From: an uncultured Bacteroidales bacterium
Lineage (GTDB): Bacteria > Bacteroidota > Bacteroidia > Bacteroidales > Bacteroidaceae
Assembly (NCBI GenBank): GCA_937995875.1
Contig: CALKIW010000014.1
Location: 1-40,977, forward strand
DNA: 40,977 bases
Direction: 5' to 3'
Of the stretch, positions 6,705 through 15,525 are shown piece after piece (the first letter of the stretch is position 1; each line of letters starts with the position of its first letter). A program made the translations under genes and the position numbers. The notes under the pieces were generated by a model. It worked only from the letters and a program-made list of their open reading frames with translations. It was not told where the DNA came from and did not search any database.

Positions 6705-8231
6705 ATGTCACAAAAATTAATTCAAACCCAGACACAGCAACAAGTTCAGCAGCAACGCCTGTCGCAACAGCAGATGTTGCAGGTGAAACTGCTCGAAATG
6801 CCATTGGCTGAACTGGAGGAGAACGTTCTCGCTGAACTCGACGACAACCCTGCCTTGGAAGAACGCCATGATGATTTGGACGGTCTCGGCAAGGAGAGGG
6901 GTGAGGATGACGGGATAATCTCCGGCTCAGAGGGGTCTGAAGACGAGCGCTATGAGGAGAAAACGGAGCGTGAGGAACGCGAAGAAGCACTCGATAATGC
7001 CTTGGAAAGTTTTGGGAGTGACGACGAATTGCCTGCCCCCGACAGTTATGTGGCATCGCATAGCAACCCTAATGCCGACTACGAGGAAATTGTATGGGGC
7101 GACACCACGTCTTTCTATGACAAGCTGAAAGAACAGATGGGCGTGCTGGTGCTCACGGAGAAGCAGCGCAGGGTGATGGAATATCTTATCGGATCGCTCG
7201 ATGACGATGGGCGGTTGAGAAAACCGCTTGATATGATTTCAGACGAATTGGCCATCTATCACAACATCGACGTGTCGGAAGCATATATCGAAGATGTGCT
7301 GCATAGGCTGCAAACATTCGATCCGCCCGGCATAGGCGCACGGTCGTTGCAGGAATGTCTGCTGCTCCAGATAGAACGCAGAAAAGACAGCAGGCTCACG
7401 GAATTGATGCATGAGGTGGTGGAACGACACTTCGAGGAGTTCACCAAGAAGCATTGGAACAAGATTGCGCAGTCGCTGCAACTCACTAAAGAGCAAGCTG
7501 ACGTGGTGCATGAGGAGTTGCGGAAACTCAACCCGAAGCCCGGAGCAGCGCTCGGTGAGACGCTGGGAAGGAACACGCAGCAGATTACACCCGACTTCCT
7601 GATAGACACGGACGAGGAGGGGAACGTGAGTTTTACAATCTGTCAGGGAAGAATTCCGGACTTGAAGGTGTCGCCGTCGTTCAATGATATGGTGAACACC
7701 TATAAGACGAATAAGCATCAGATGAGTCGGCAGGAGAAGGAAGCACTGCTCTATGCCAAGCAGAAAGTGGAGAAGGCGCAGGGCTATATCGAAGCCGTGA
7801 AACAGCGCCGGCACACGCTCTACGTGACGATGAAGGCCATTATCAACTGGCAGAAGAAGTTCTTTCAGGACGGAGATGAGGCTGATTTGAAGCCCATGAT
7901 ATTGAAAGACATTGCTGAAAAAACCGGACTCGATATTTCTACTATATCACGTGTGAGCAATATTAAATACGCACAGACCCGATGGGGCACCTTTCCGTTG
8001 AGGTTTTTCTTTACCGACGGTTATGTCACGGAGGATGGTGAGGAATTGTCCACACGCCGAATCAAGCTGGCATTGGAGGAGGTTGTGGAGCAGGAAAATA
8101 AGAAAAAACCATTAAGTGACGAAGCCTTGTCTAAGGAGATGAAGAAGAAAGGCTATCCCATTGCACGCCGAACGGTGGCCAAATACCGTGAACAGCTGGG
8201 AATTCCGGTGGCCAGACTAAGAAAGGGATAA
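6705..8231 (+). CDS. rpoN: RNA polymerase sigma-54 factor
   Basis: The 508-residue alternative sigma factor recognises -24/-12 promoters and needs an AAA+ activator to melt DNA. Region I is Gln-rich with the LEMPLAELEENV and ELDDNPALEE motifs. Region II is acidic (about 60-100). The core-binding and DNA-binding domains follow (FDPPGIGARSLQECLLLQ, LNPKPG, CQGRIPDLKVSP). The RpoN box ARRTVAKYRE lies at 487-496. The ATG at 6705 gives the usual MSQKL start; a TTG at 6696 with GGAG 11 bp upstream would add three residues. No sigma-54 activator lies in the window, so its regulon cannot be seen here. It is co-directional with the PAP2-like gene, purE and ispG. Confidence 0.97.
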   Translation: MSQKLIQTQTQQQVQQQRLSQQQMLQVKLLEMPLAELEENVLAELDDNPALEERHDDLDGLGKERGEDDGIISGSEGSEDERYEEKTEREEREEALDNALESFGSDDELPAPDSYVASHSNPNADYEEIVWGDTTSFYDKLKEQMGVLVLTEKQRRVMEYLIGSLDDDGRLRKPLDMISDELAIYHNIDVSEAYIEDVLHRLQTFDPPGIGARSLQECLLLQIERRKDSRLTELMHEVVERHFEEFTKKHWNKIAQSLQLTKEQADVVHEELRKLNPKPGAALGETLGRNTQQITPDFLIDTDEEGNVSFTICQGRIPDLKVSPSFNDMVNTYKTNKHQMSRQEKEALLYAKQKVEKAQGYIEAVKQRRHTLYVTMKAIINWQKKFFQDGDEADLKPMILKDIAEKTGLDISTISRVSNIKYAQTRWGTFPLRFFFTDGYVTEDGEELSTRRIKLALEEVVEQENKKKPLSDEALSKEMKKKGYPIARRTVAKYREQLGIPVARLRKG

Positions 8232-8255
8232 TATGTATCGATACCAAAAGAGATA

Positions 8256-8867
8256 ATGAGAGAAAAGAATATCATATTGGCAGCACGAGTGATGAGCATG
8301 ATCTTCACTCCGTTTTATTTGCCGTTTATCGGACTGTTGGCGCTGTTTATTTTCAGCTATATGAGTCTGATGCCCTGGCAGTATAAGTTGATGGTGCTCA
8401 CGATGGTCTATTTCTTCACCATTCTGCTGCCCACATTGCTCATTCACGGTTATCGAAGGTATCAAGGATGGACACCGGCAGAGATAGGGCAGAAAGAACG
8501 CCGCATGATACCCTACATTGTGGCAATATTGTCGTATTTTTCCTGTTATTACCTGATGAGCATCATGCGCATACCGCAATTCATGGCCAACATCCTTGTT
8601 GCGGCACTGATGATTCAGGTGGTTTGCGCCATCATCAACGTGTGGTGGAAAATCTCCACGCACACTGCGGGCATTGGCGGCTTTGCGGGGGCACTGCTGG
8701 CATTCTCCATACTGTTCTCGTTCAATCCCTTGTGGTGGTTTTGTGTCATCATGATCATAGCCGGAATGGTGGGAACAAGTCGTATGATTCTCCGACAACA
8801 TTCCCTTACTCAGGTTGTTGCAGGGTTTCTCGTGGGATGTGTGACGGGCTTTACGATGATCATCTGA
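8256..8867 (+). CDS. PAP2-like integral membrane protein
   Basis: The 203-residue protein is almost entirely hydrophobic, with about six membrane segments. The C-terminal half resembles PAP2/phosphatidic-acid phosphatase proteins: KISTHTAGIGGF stands in for the second motif, and SRMILRQHSLTQVVAG stands for the third motif SRx5Hx3D. The final acidic residue is Gln here, and the first motif (Kx6RP) is not seen. The phosphatase reaction on lipid or isoprenoid phosphates is therefore doubtful. It may be a degenerate or distinct Bacteroidota branch of the family. It starts 24 bp after rpoN and is probably in the same transcript. The nearby isoprenoid gene ispG makes a prenyl phosphate substrate conceivable, but this is inference. 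Confidence 0.75.
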   Translation: MREKNIILAARVMSMIFTPFYLPFIGLLALFIFSYMSLMPWQYKLMVLTMVYFFTILLPTLLIHGYRRYQGWTPAEIGQKERRMIPYIVAILSYFSCYYLMSIMRIPQFMANILVAALMIQVVCAIINVWWKISTHTAGIGGFAGALLAFSILFSFNPLWWFCVIMIIAGMVGTSRMILRQHSLTQVVAGFLVGCVTGFTMII

Positions 8868-8944
8868 ATAGTGCTTCGGAGGTGATCGGGAGGCTTTTGG
8901 CTCCGCCCATATCATTTTAAAACAATATCATAATCATAAAAAAT

Positions 8945-9454
8945 ATGAAACCAATCATAAGTATCATTATGGGTTCAACAAGCGACCTACCTGTTATGGA
9001 AAAGGCTTGTAAGTGGCTGAACGACCAAAAGATTCCCTTTGAGGTGAATGCTTTGTCGGCACATCGCACGCCTGCGGCTGTGGAATCATTTGCGAAGGAG
9101 GCCAAGTCGCGCGGCATCAAGGTGATCATTGCCGGTGCCGGGATGGCTGCTGCCTTACCCGGCGTTATCGCAGCATCCACTTCTCTGCCTGTGATTGGTG
9201 TGCCTATCAAGGGCATACTCGATGGTCTTGATGCCATGTTGAGCATCGTTCAGATGCCACCGGGCATTCCGGTGGCCACCGTAGGAGTAAACGGGGCTCA
9301 GAACGCAGCTATTCTTGCTGCTGAAATGATTGCCCTTGCCGACGAAGAGATGGCTCGAAAGGTAGAAGCCTGGAAGGCCGGACTGGGCAGCAAGATAGAG
9401 AAGGCAAATGCTGATTTGGCTGCCATCAAGGACTATGAATACAAGTGTAACTAA
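8945..9454 (+). CDS. purE: N5-carboxyaminoimidazole ribonucleotide mutase
   Basis: The 169-residue enzyme of de novo purine synthesis moves the carboxyl group of N5-CAIR to C4, giving CAIR. The class I PurE fingerprint is complete: MGSTSDLPVMEKA near the N-terminus, the catalytic-loop SAHRTP, GAGMAAALPG and LPVIGVPI. Length is normal for bacterial PurE. No purK lies beside it. It sits in the plus-strand run between the PAP2-like gene (77-bp gap) and ispG (146-bp gap). It may have an added promoter, but none with a TAnnTTTG box is evident. Confidence 0.97.
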   Translation: MKPIISIIMGSTSDLPVMEKACKWLNDQKIPFEVNALSAHRTPAAVESFAKEAKSRGIKVIIAGAGMAAALPGVIAASTSLPVIGVPIKGILDGLDAMLSIVQMPPGIPVATVGVNGAQNAAILAAEMIALADEEMARKVEAWKAGLGSKIEKANADLAAIKDYEYKCN

Positions 9455-9600
9455 GGGGTAGGGAAGAGAAGACGACAGCATTGGGCTGCAGGTGATGACA
9501 TGTGCTTGTGGCCCGATGGTTGTTTTAAGATTTACAGGCTTCGTGAAAGTTTGTCATCGGCCGTAACGGCTAAACTTCTCCTCCTTTCAAACATAACATT

Positions 9601-11514
9601 ATGATAGATTTGTTTAATTATCATCGTCGTGCGTCTTCGGTGGTACATGCCGGTGCCATTGATATTGGGGGAGATAATCCTGTGCGTATTCAGTCGATGA
9701 CGACAACCGATACCAACGATACGGAGGCTTGTGTGGCGCAGGCAGAACGAATTATCAAGGCAGGGGGAGAGCTTGTGCGACTCACGACGCAGGGTGTCCG
9801 TGAGGCTGAAAACCTCAAGAATATCAATGCAGGATTGCGCTCTGACGGCTTCTCTACGCCTTTGGTGGCCGACGTTCACTTCAATCCCAGAGTGGCTGAC
9901 GTGGCTGCCCGCTATGCCGAAAAGGTGCGCATCAACCCCGGAAACTATGTGGATCCGGCTCGGAAGTTTATCAAATTGGAGTACACCGATGAGGAATATG
10001 CACGGGAACTCAGGAAGATTGAAGACCGATTCGTGCCTTTTCTCAACATCTGCAAGGAGAATCATACGGCCATTCGCATTGGCGTGAATCACGGTTCATT
10101 GTCCGACCGCATCCGAAACCGTTATGGCGATACGCCGGAAGGAATTGTAGAGAGTTGCATGGAGTTCCTCCGCATCTGCAAAAAAGAGAACTTCAGCGAT
10201 GTGGTGATATCCATCAAGTCGAGCAATACGGTGGTCATGGTACGATCGATGCGCCTCCTTGTCGAGAACATGGAGGAAGAAAATATGTGCTATCCGCTCC
10301 ATCTGGGCGTGACGGAAGCCGGTGAGGGCGAAGATGGGCGTATCAAAAGTGCTGTGGGTATAGGTGCTTTGTTGGCAGACGGGATAGGCGATACCATACG
10401 CGTTTCGCTCTCGGAAGAGCCCGAAGATGAAATTCCCGTAGCCCGACATCTTGTGGATTATATCGGCAGAAAGGCCGGACACCTCCTCATTCCGGGTAAA
10501 CCGTATGAGGGATTCGACTGGCTTCGTCCCCAAAGAAGACCGACTAAGGCTGTCGGAAACATCGGAGGGGAGAGCGTTCCGGTGGTTATTATGACGGCTT
10601 CCGATGACTCTTGCAAGGAACATAAAGGCCAAAAACCGACGGCAGACTATATTTACACGGGTAACAAACTGCCTGAAAATGTTCAGCCGGGACAGCAATA
10701 TATTGTAGACTATCAATGCTATATACAGGCCGTACAAGCCTCTTCCGGCAATGGAGAGGGCCGAGGAGAGGATGCGGCTACACAAGCAAATAATCTGAAG
10801 GGGAACCTGTTCCCCATCTTTCCCGTTACCGCCATGCCATTCATCGGTATGGTAAAGGCCGATCGGAAGTTCTTGGTCGTTCAGTTTGGAACACCTGTGG
10901 AGGAATATATTTCCTGCTTGAAGGCACATCCTGAGGTTGTTGTGGTTTGTCCGAGCAACCATCAAAACCGACTCGGAGAGCAACGTGCACTTGTTCATGA
11001 GATGATGGCGGCCGGCGTTGAGAATCCTGTTGTCTTTGCCCAGATGTATAAACTCAACGACAAACCAGAGTTCCAGCTCCGTTCTGCGGCAGATATGGGC
11101 GCGTTGATGATAGATGGATTGACCGACGGTATATGGCTGATGAATGAGGGAAACATCTCTTTCGAAGAGATTGAGGAGACCGCTTTCGGTATCCTTCAGG
11201 CTGCCCGACTGCGCACCACACGCACCGAATATATCAGCTGTCCGGGTTGCGGGCGCACCCTTTACGACCTGCGCGAGACAATCGCAAAGATCAAGGAGGC
11301 TACCAAAGAGCTGAAAGGTCTGAAAATCGGCATCATGGGGTGCATCGTCAATGGCCCCGGCGAAATGGCCGATGCAGATTATGGCTATGTTGGAGCAGGC
11401 CCTAAGAAAGTGTCACTCTATCGCAAACAGGAATGTGTGGAACACAATATTCCCGAAGAAGAAGCTGTGGAGCGACTGCTGAAACTGATTCACGAAGACC
11501 GTAAGAAGGAGTAG
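9601..11514 (+). CDS. ispG: 4-hydroxy-3-methylbut-2-enyl diphosphate synthase (long form)
   Basis: The 637-residue iron-sulfur enzyme makes HMBPP from MEcPP in the non-mevalonate isoprenoid pathway. The N-terminal TIM barrel is clear (NPVRIQSMTTTDT, ADVHFNP, RINPGN, IRIGVNHGSL). The C-terminal [4Fe-4S] domain carries Cys547 and Cys550 (CPGCGRT), Cys581 and Glu588 (GCIVNGPGE). Between them lies an extra domain of about 250 residues, as in the three-domain IspG of plants, Chlamydia and Bacteroidota; E. coli IspG has about 370 residues. A short low-complexity insert (NGEGRGEDAATQ) lies near 385. It is the last gene of the rpoN-purE run. Confidence 0.97.
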   Translation: MIDLFNYHRRASSVVHAGAIDIGGDNPVRIQSMTTTDTNDTEACVAQAERIIKAGGELVRLTTQGVREAENLKNINAGLRSDGFSTPLVADVHFNPRVADVAARYAEKVRINPGNYVDPARKFIKLEYTDEEYARELRKIEDRFVPFLNICKENHTAIRIGVNHGSLSDRIRNRYGDTPEGIVESCMEFLRICKKENFSDVVISIKSSNTVVMVRSMRLLVENMEEENMCYPLHLGVTEAGEGEDGRIKSAVGIGALLADGIGDTIRVSLSEEPEDEIPVARHLVDYIGRKAGHLLIPGKPYEGFDWLRPQRRPTKAVGNIGGESVPVVIMTASDDSCKEHKGQKPTADYIYTGNKLPENVQPGQQYIVDYQCYIQAVQASSGNGEGRGEDAATQANNLKGNLFPIFPVTAMPFIGMVKADRKFLVVQFGTPVEEYISCLKAHPEVVVVCPSNHQNRLGEQRALVHEMMAAGVENPVVFAQMYKLNDKPEFQLRSAADMGALMIDGLTDGIWLMNEGNISFEEIEETAFGILQAARLRTTRTEYISCPGCGRTLYDLRETIAKIKEATKELKGLKIGIMGCIVNGPGEMADADYGYVGAGPKKVSLYRKQECVEHNIPEEEAVERLLKLIHEDRKKE

Positions 11515-11695
11515 GGCGGTATGGGGAAAGTAGCTTTGTGTAAACCAAATGAAGCAGTAGTATTACGCTTTCTGTATTATCCGTTTATTGCTTACATGCT
11601 GCAAATACCCAGATAACTTTCGAAAATTTGTTCATTACGACTTGGTTGCTGATTGCCTGCAACCATAACAATTCAATGATATGCAAGGAAGAACA

Positions 11696-12691
11696 ATGAA
11701 AGAAATGGATCTCAAGGGTGTGTATCTGCCCAGAGAGACCCGGTATGATGATGGGGAAAGTATGTATCAACGTTGTGGACGTTCGGGCGTTATGCTCCCC
11801 AAGATAAGTCTTGGCTTTTGGCACAACTTCGGAGGAGTGGACGCTTACGAACGCTCCAGAGCGATAACGCATTACGCTTTCGATCATGGCATTACGCATT
11901 TCGACCTCGCCAATAACTACGGGCCACCGTATGGCTCGGCCGAGGAGACTATGGGGCGTCTCATGGACGATGATTTCCGTCCTTACAGAGACGAACTTTT
12001 CATCTCTACCAAGGCCGGATACGATATGTGGCCGGGCCCGTATGGCAACTGGGGCTCACGCAAATACCTCATGGCAAGTCTTGATCAGAGTCTCAAAAGA
12101 ATGCACCTTGATTATGTGGACTTGTTTTATAGTCATCGTTTCGACCCTGAAACCCCATTGGAAGAAACGCTGCAAGCTCTTGTAGATGTTGTTCGTCAGG
12201 GCAAGGCTCTCTATGTTGGCATTTCCCGTTGGCCGCTTGAAGCCTTGCAGAAAGCAGACGAATACTTGCGCGCCCACGACGTGCCGTTGCTCATTTTTCA
12301 GGACCGTCTCAATCTCCTCGACCGCGATCCGATCAACAATGGCACACTCGACTATTGTCGAAAGCACGGTATTGGTTTCATCAGTTTTTCACCTTTGGCA
12401 CAGGGTCTGCTCACCGACCGTTATCTAAACGGTATTCCAACCGATTCGCGTATGGCCAGAGCCACGTCTCTCAGTCAAGACAGGCTCACGCCGGAACTGC
12501 TTGATTACCTTCGCAAACTCAACGAAAAGGCGGAACAGAGAGATGAAACCTTAGCCGAAATGGCACTTGCATGGATTCTTCAACAACAGGGAGTGACCAG
12601 TGTTTTGGTGGGAGCGAGCAGCACAGCACAGCTGGAGAAGAATATGAAATGTGTGAAAGCTCACCCTATCGAGGGAATCAAGGAATTGTAA
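11696..12691 (+). CDS. Aldo/keto reductase, YghZ-like
   Basis: The 331-residue NADPH-dependent oxidoreductase is closest by eye to YghZ (L-glyceraldehyde 3-phosphate reductase) and the potassium-channel beta-subunit-like AKRs. The catalytic tetrad is intact: Asp70 and Tyr75 in DLANNY, Lys106 in STKAGY and His147 in YSHRFD. The WHNFGG and NNYGPPYGSAEE segments are typical of the YghZ group. The C-terminal cofactor loop is VLVGASSTAQLEKN. The start at 11696 was chosen over 11681 because GGAAG lies about 7 bp upstream. A TAGCTTTG that could be a -7 box lies at 11531-11538, so it may be transcribed apart from ispG. A hairpin terminator follows. Confidence 0.92.
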   Translation: MKEMDLKGVYLPRETRYDDGESMYQRCGRSGVMLPKISLGFWHNFGGVDAYERSRAITHYAFDHGITHFDLANNYGPPYGSAEETMGRLMDDDFRPYRDELFISTKAGYDMWPGPYGNWGSRKYLMASLDQSLKRMHLDYVDLFYSHRFDPETPLEETLQALVDVVRQGKALYVGISRWPLEALQKADEYLRAHDVPLLIFQDRLNLLDRDPINNGTLDYCRKHGIGFISFSPLAQGLLTDRYLNGIPTDSRMARATSLSQDRLTPELLDYLRKLNEKAEQRDETLAEMALAWILQQQGVTSVLVGASSTAQLEKNMKCVKAHPIEGIKEL

Positions 12692-12707
12692 GCATATCAT
12701 AGAATTG

Positions 12708-12758
12708 AAGACAAATACCTGCCTTATCCAATATTTTGGGCGGTATTTGTCTTTATTT
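12708..12758. terminator. Hairpin terminator after the aldo/keto reductase
   Basis: AAGACAAATACC (12708-12719) pairs perfectly with GGTATTTGTCTT (12742-12753); GCC/GGC pairs extend the stem inward past one mismatch. T-rich sequence follows on the plus strand. Confidence 0.75.
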
Positions 12759-12792
12759 TATGGGCAAAACAGCCAGCTCCATTACGTTTTTT

Positions 12793-12905
12793 ACTTCTTG
12801 TAAGCAGTATTTTGATTCCACATCAATAGCATAATCACTTCTTGCAAACTGTCTTTTAATTCTGCATCAACATCATTTTTACTTCCCGCAAAAAGTCTAT
12901 TCAAC
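12793..12905 (+). repeat. 44-bp tandem repeat, about 2.5 copies
   Basis: Units start at 12793, 12837 and 12881, each with ACTTC(T/C)(T/C)G(C/T)AA. The first two full units agree at roughly 32 of 44 positions. The third decays after about 25 bp. The array is non-coding and lies between the terminator of the reductase gene and the ECF sigma promoter. A GCAAGCG/CGCTTGC dyad at 12963-12999 lies downstream. Confidence 0.6.
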
Positions 12906-13036
12906 GTAGGCAGAATTCATAACAGCCAGTTCGGAAAAAGCAGAAAACATAAGATGCAGCACGCAAGCGAAAAACGTCAAGAGCTTTCACGACGCTTGCA
13001 TGATATGTCAAGACCGAATAAATTTTAGAAAAAGCC

Positions 13037-13063
13037 TGTAACAATCCACCCTAATTTACGTCT
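13037..13063 (+). promoter_or_regulatory. Probable ECF-sigma-dependent (autoregulated) promoter
   Basis: TGTAAC (13037-13042), 16 bp, then CGTCT (13059-13063) has the AAC -35 and CGTC -10 form typical of ECF sigma promoters. It sits 17 bp before the ECF sigma gene, and no TAnnTTTG box is present. This suggests that the sigma factor drives its own operon. Confidence 0.55.
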
Positions 13064-13079
13064 CACTAACAGAACAAAG

Positions 13080-13580
13080 ATGGACGCGTCAGAATTCAAA
13101 CAAGTCTTTTTACCCTGTCATCGTCGAATGTATGCAGCTGCATGGCGACTGACGGGCAATCAGCAGACTGCCGAAGACCTCGTCCAAGACGCGATGATGC
13201 GACTGTGGACGAAGCGCGATAACCTCAAGATTCCCGACAATCCGGGGGCTTTTGCGGTGACCACTCTGCGCAATCTTTTCTACGATCAGCACCGAAAAAA
13301 GCGCTTGAAAGAAAACGACGAGGAACCAGCCGACTATCAAATGCATACGGAACGCGACGCTCACGACGATCTCGTGGCCAAACAAGAAGCATCGATAGTG
13401 CTCAGTATTATCGAGCAATTACCCGAAAGGCAGCGGCTTATCATCACGCTTCACGACGTCGAAAACCTGACATACGAGGAAATTGAGGCTCAGACGGGGC
13501 TAAATTCCGTAAACATTAGAGTAGCCCTAAGCAGGGCGAGAAAGGCTGTCAGAGACAAATTAAAGACGATTAGAAACTAA
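13080..13580 (+). CDS. ECF-family RNA polymerase sigma factor
   Basis: The 166-residue protein has the two ECF domains: sigma2 (about 10-80; AAWRLTGNQQTAEDLVQDAMMRLW and FAVTTLRNLFYD) and sigma4 (about 110-160; IEQLPERQRLIITLHDVENLTYEEIEAQTGL, with a helix-turn-helix ending VNIRVALSRARKAVRDKL). It has no extra anti-sigma or SusC-type domain and no FecI-specific neighbour. It is the first gene of a tight three-gene operon; its stop codon shares a base with the next start (TAATG). The upstream promoter looks ECF-type, which suggests autoregulation through the membrane protein encoded next. Confidence 0.95.
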   Translation: MDASEFKQVFLPCHRRMYAAAWRLTGNQQTAEDLVQDAMMRLWTKRDNLKIPDNPGAFAVTTLRNLFYDQHRKKRLKENDEEPADYQMHTERDAHDDLVAKQEASIVLSIIEQLPERQRLIITLHDVENLTYEEIEAQTGLNSVNIRVALSRARKAVRDKLKTIRN

Positions 13581-14089
13581 TGCTTATAGACATAACCACC
13601 ATGACGACAGAAGAGATACAAGAAACGCTCGACCGTTTTTACAATGCCGAGACCACCGCACAGGAAGAATCAATGCTCAAAAGATACTTTCAGGGCAGTG
13701 GTGTGCCTCCGGAGTTGCAGGCCGACAAGCTGCTTTTCGCTCAGCTGTTCAATGGCAGGATTGATGCCCCCGACAGCCTTGAGGCGCGTTTGAGCAATGA
13801 TATTGACGGTTGGAACATGGTGGAAAAGAATGCGTTGCGCCGGAGTCGTGTGATCAGTCTGCGCTGGATAGCGGGCGTAGCGGCCAGTTTGATGCTGCTG
13901 TTTACGCTCGGCACTTATCTCAACAACCGTCCAAGCACGGCGCGCCCATACGCCAACAATCTCAGGGAAACATACGACAATCCCAAGGATGCGGCCGGAG
14001 AGGCAGAGCGTGCACTCACTAAATTCTCCGTCGCCATCAACAAAGGACTCAACAAAATAAACAATACAGCAATTAACGAAAGGCAATGA
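13580..14089 (+). CDS. Probable membrane anti-sigma factor
   Basis: The 169-residue single-pass protein has an N-terminal acidic helical part (EEIQETLDRFYNAETTAQEE; about 85 residues in all), one membrane segment near 95-113 (WIAGVAASLMLLFTLGTYL), and a 55-residue outer tail rich in Asn, Ala and Thr. This topology, and the gene's position directly after an ECF sigma gene, point to an anti-sigma factor, although no zinc-binding HxxxCxxC motif is present. The start at 13580 overlaps the sigma stop codon. Met8 (13601) may be the real start, because related proteins begin near the EEIQETL segment. It overlaps the next gene by 4 bp (ATGA). Confidence 0.75.
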   Translation: MLIDITTMTTEEIQETLDRFYNAETTAQEESMLKRYFQGSGVPPELQADKLLFAQLFNGRIDAPDSLEARLSNDIDGWNMVEKNALRRSRVISLRWIAGVAASLMLLFTLGTYLNNRPSTARPYANNLRETYDNPKDAAGEAERALTKFSVAINKGLNKINNTAINERQ

Positions 14090-14535
14090 AAAAGTATATT
14101 CTTTTATTCCTCATGATGGCCGTCTGTGCCATAGGTCATGCCCAAAGTTCCATATTCAAGAAGTATGAGAACACGAAGGGTGTAAGTACGGTAGTGGTGT
14201 CGAAGTCCATGTTACGCATGATGCCCAATATCAGTGTGGGCAACCGCAACATCAAGAAAATTGCATCGAAGATAGACAACCTGCAGGTGCTGTCGTGCGA
14301 ACGGTCGGCGCTCATCTCGAAAATATCCAAAGATGCGCACGATATCTATCAGAAGAAGCCCTGGGAGGAGGTGATGCGCTATAAAGAGGAAGACCAAAAC
14401 ACGATCATTTATATGCGTTCATTGAGCAAGGAGAAGTACGAATACGTGCTTTACAACACCGAGCAGGGCGAACTGCAAATCATCAGTATCGTGGGCAATA
14501 TAACGTTGCAGGATATTCAGGCGATAACCAACTGA
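14086..14535 (+). CDS. DUF4252-type secreted protein
   Basis: The 149-residue protein has a signal peptide (MKKYILLFLMMAVCAIGHAQ). The remainder resembles DUF4252: FKKYENTKGVSTVVVSKSML near the start, an IDNLQVLSCE segment, an EDQNTIIYMRSLSKEKYEYVLY segment and a C-terminal ISIVGNITLQDIQ that reads like the family's usual ending. The family is common in Bacteroidota behind ECF sigma genes, and its function is unknown. It overlaps the anti-sigma gene by 4 bp and is followed by a terminator, so the operon has exactly three genes. It could be the envelope output or sensor of that sigma circuit (inference). Confidence 0.85.
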   Translation: MKKYILLFLMMAVCAIGHAQSSIFKKYENTKGVSTVVVSKSMLRMMPNISVGNRNIKKIASKIDNLQVLSCERSALISKISKDAHDIYQKKPWEEVMRYKEEDQNTIIYMRSLSKEKYEYVLYNTEQGELQIISIVGNITLQDIQAITN

Positions 14536-14581
14536 CAGGCATAGGGTGGGGCGATGAAGCCCATTGCAAGGCAAAACACGG

Positions 14582-14630
14582 AAAAGGGATGCTACGAGAG
14601 CCGACCAAACGGCTGCGCAGCATCCCTTTT
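14582..14630. terminator. Bidirectional terminator between the ECF operon and lgt
   Basis: AAAAGGGATGCT (14582-14593) pairs with AGCATCCCTTTT (14619-14630). An inner stem AGCCG/CGGCT completes a long hairpin. A-rich and T-rich arms on both sides fit termination of convergent transcripts. Confidence 0.85.
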
Positions 14631-14670
14631 CTGATGTCTTATTCCCTTTATATGGGGCTTAGAGCCGATA

Positions 14671-15525
14671 TTAGTCCACCCTTGCGCCAAGTTTTTTCAT
14701 CCATTTTCCACCCACCATGGTGGCGATGCCGAGAACGATGAAGGGAATGGAGAGCAACTGTCCCATGTCGAGAAGCATGCCGGCCTCGAAGTCCACCTGA
14801 ATGTCTTTGGTGTATTCGATGAAGAAACGAGCCACAAACACCAATGCGATGCAAAGTCCGAAGAAATAGCCCGTGCCCACTTTCTCGCGTTTTCTGCGAT
14901 ACACGGCGTAGATGATGAAGAAGAACAGGGCATACGAGAGCGCCTCATAGAGTTGGCCGGGATGGCGCGGATACTGGTCCACGCGTTGGAAAATGAACGC
15001 CCAGGGTACATCGGTCACCTTGCCGATAATCTCGGAGTTCATGAGGTTTCCCAGTCGGATGAATGTCGCCGTGATGCAGGAGCAGATACCCATGTTGTCG
15101 AGCACTACCCACACCGGCACTTTCGTGTTGCGGCTGTAGAGCCAGATGGCAATGAGCATACCGATCACTCCGCCGTGCGAGGCCAGTCCCTCGTAGCCCA
15201 CAAACTTCCAGGAGCCGTCGGGCAAGTGGCGCATGGGGATAATCATTTCGACGAAATGGTCCCACGAGGAGAGAAAATAATCGGGCTGGTAGAACAGACA
15301 GTGACCCAGACGGGCACCGATGAGCACACTTACAAAGATATACAGGAAGAGCGGCTCAAACTTTTCTTCGGCAATCTTTTGTTCCTTATAGAGGCGATGC
15401 ATGAGCAGATAGCCGAGCAAAAGCCCCATGAGCCAACACATGGAATACCACCGGATGCCGAAGCTGCCGATGTGGAACATCACTTCGCTGGGGTTCCAAA
15501 CAATGTATAATAATTCATAATTCAT
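14671..15525 (-). CDS. lgt: Prolipoprotein diacylglyceryl transferase
   Basis: The 284-residue inner-membrane enzyme moves diacylglycerol from phosphatidylglycerol to the lipobox Cys of prolipoproteins. Its marks are present: an N-terminal FHIGSFGIRWYSMCW segment, GARLGHCLFYQP, the catalytic GLASHGGVIG, the RLGNLMNSEIIG signature and HPGQLYEAL. About seven membrane segments are seen. The start codon at 15525 lies inside an AATTATG heptamer array, and the first residues MNYELLY come from that repeat. Met16 (15480) is a possible later start but would remove the conserved IVWNP segment. The likely lipoproteins in this window (FKBP at 126, the lipoprotein at 17246) would be its substrates. Confidence 0.96.
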   Translation of the reverse strand: MNYELLYIVWNPSEVMFHIGSFGIRWYSMCWLMGLLLGYLLMHRLYKEQKIAEEKFEPLFLYIFVSVLIGARLGHCLFYQPDYFLSSWDHFVEMIIPMRHLPDGSWKFVGYEGLASHGGVIGMLIAIWLYSRNTKVPVWVVLDNMGICSCITATFIRLGNLMNSEIIGKVTDVPWAFIFQRVDQYPRHPGQLYEALSYALFFFIIYAVYRRKREKVGTGYFFGLCIALVFVARFFIEYTKDIQVDFEAGMLLDMGQLLSIPFIVLGIATMVGGKWMKKLGARVD

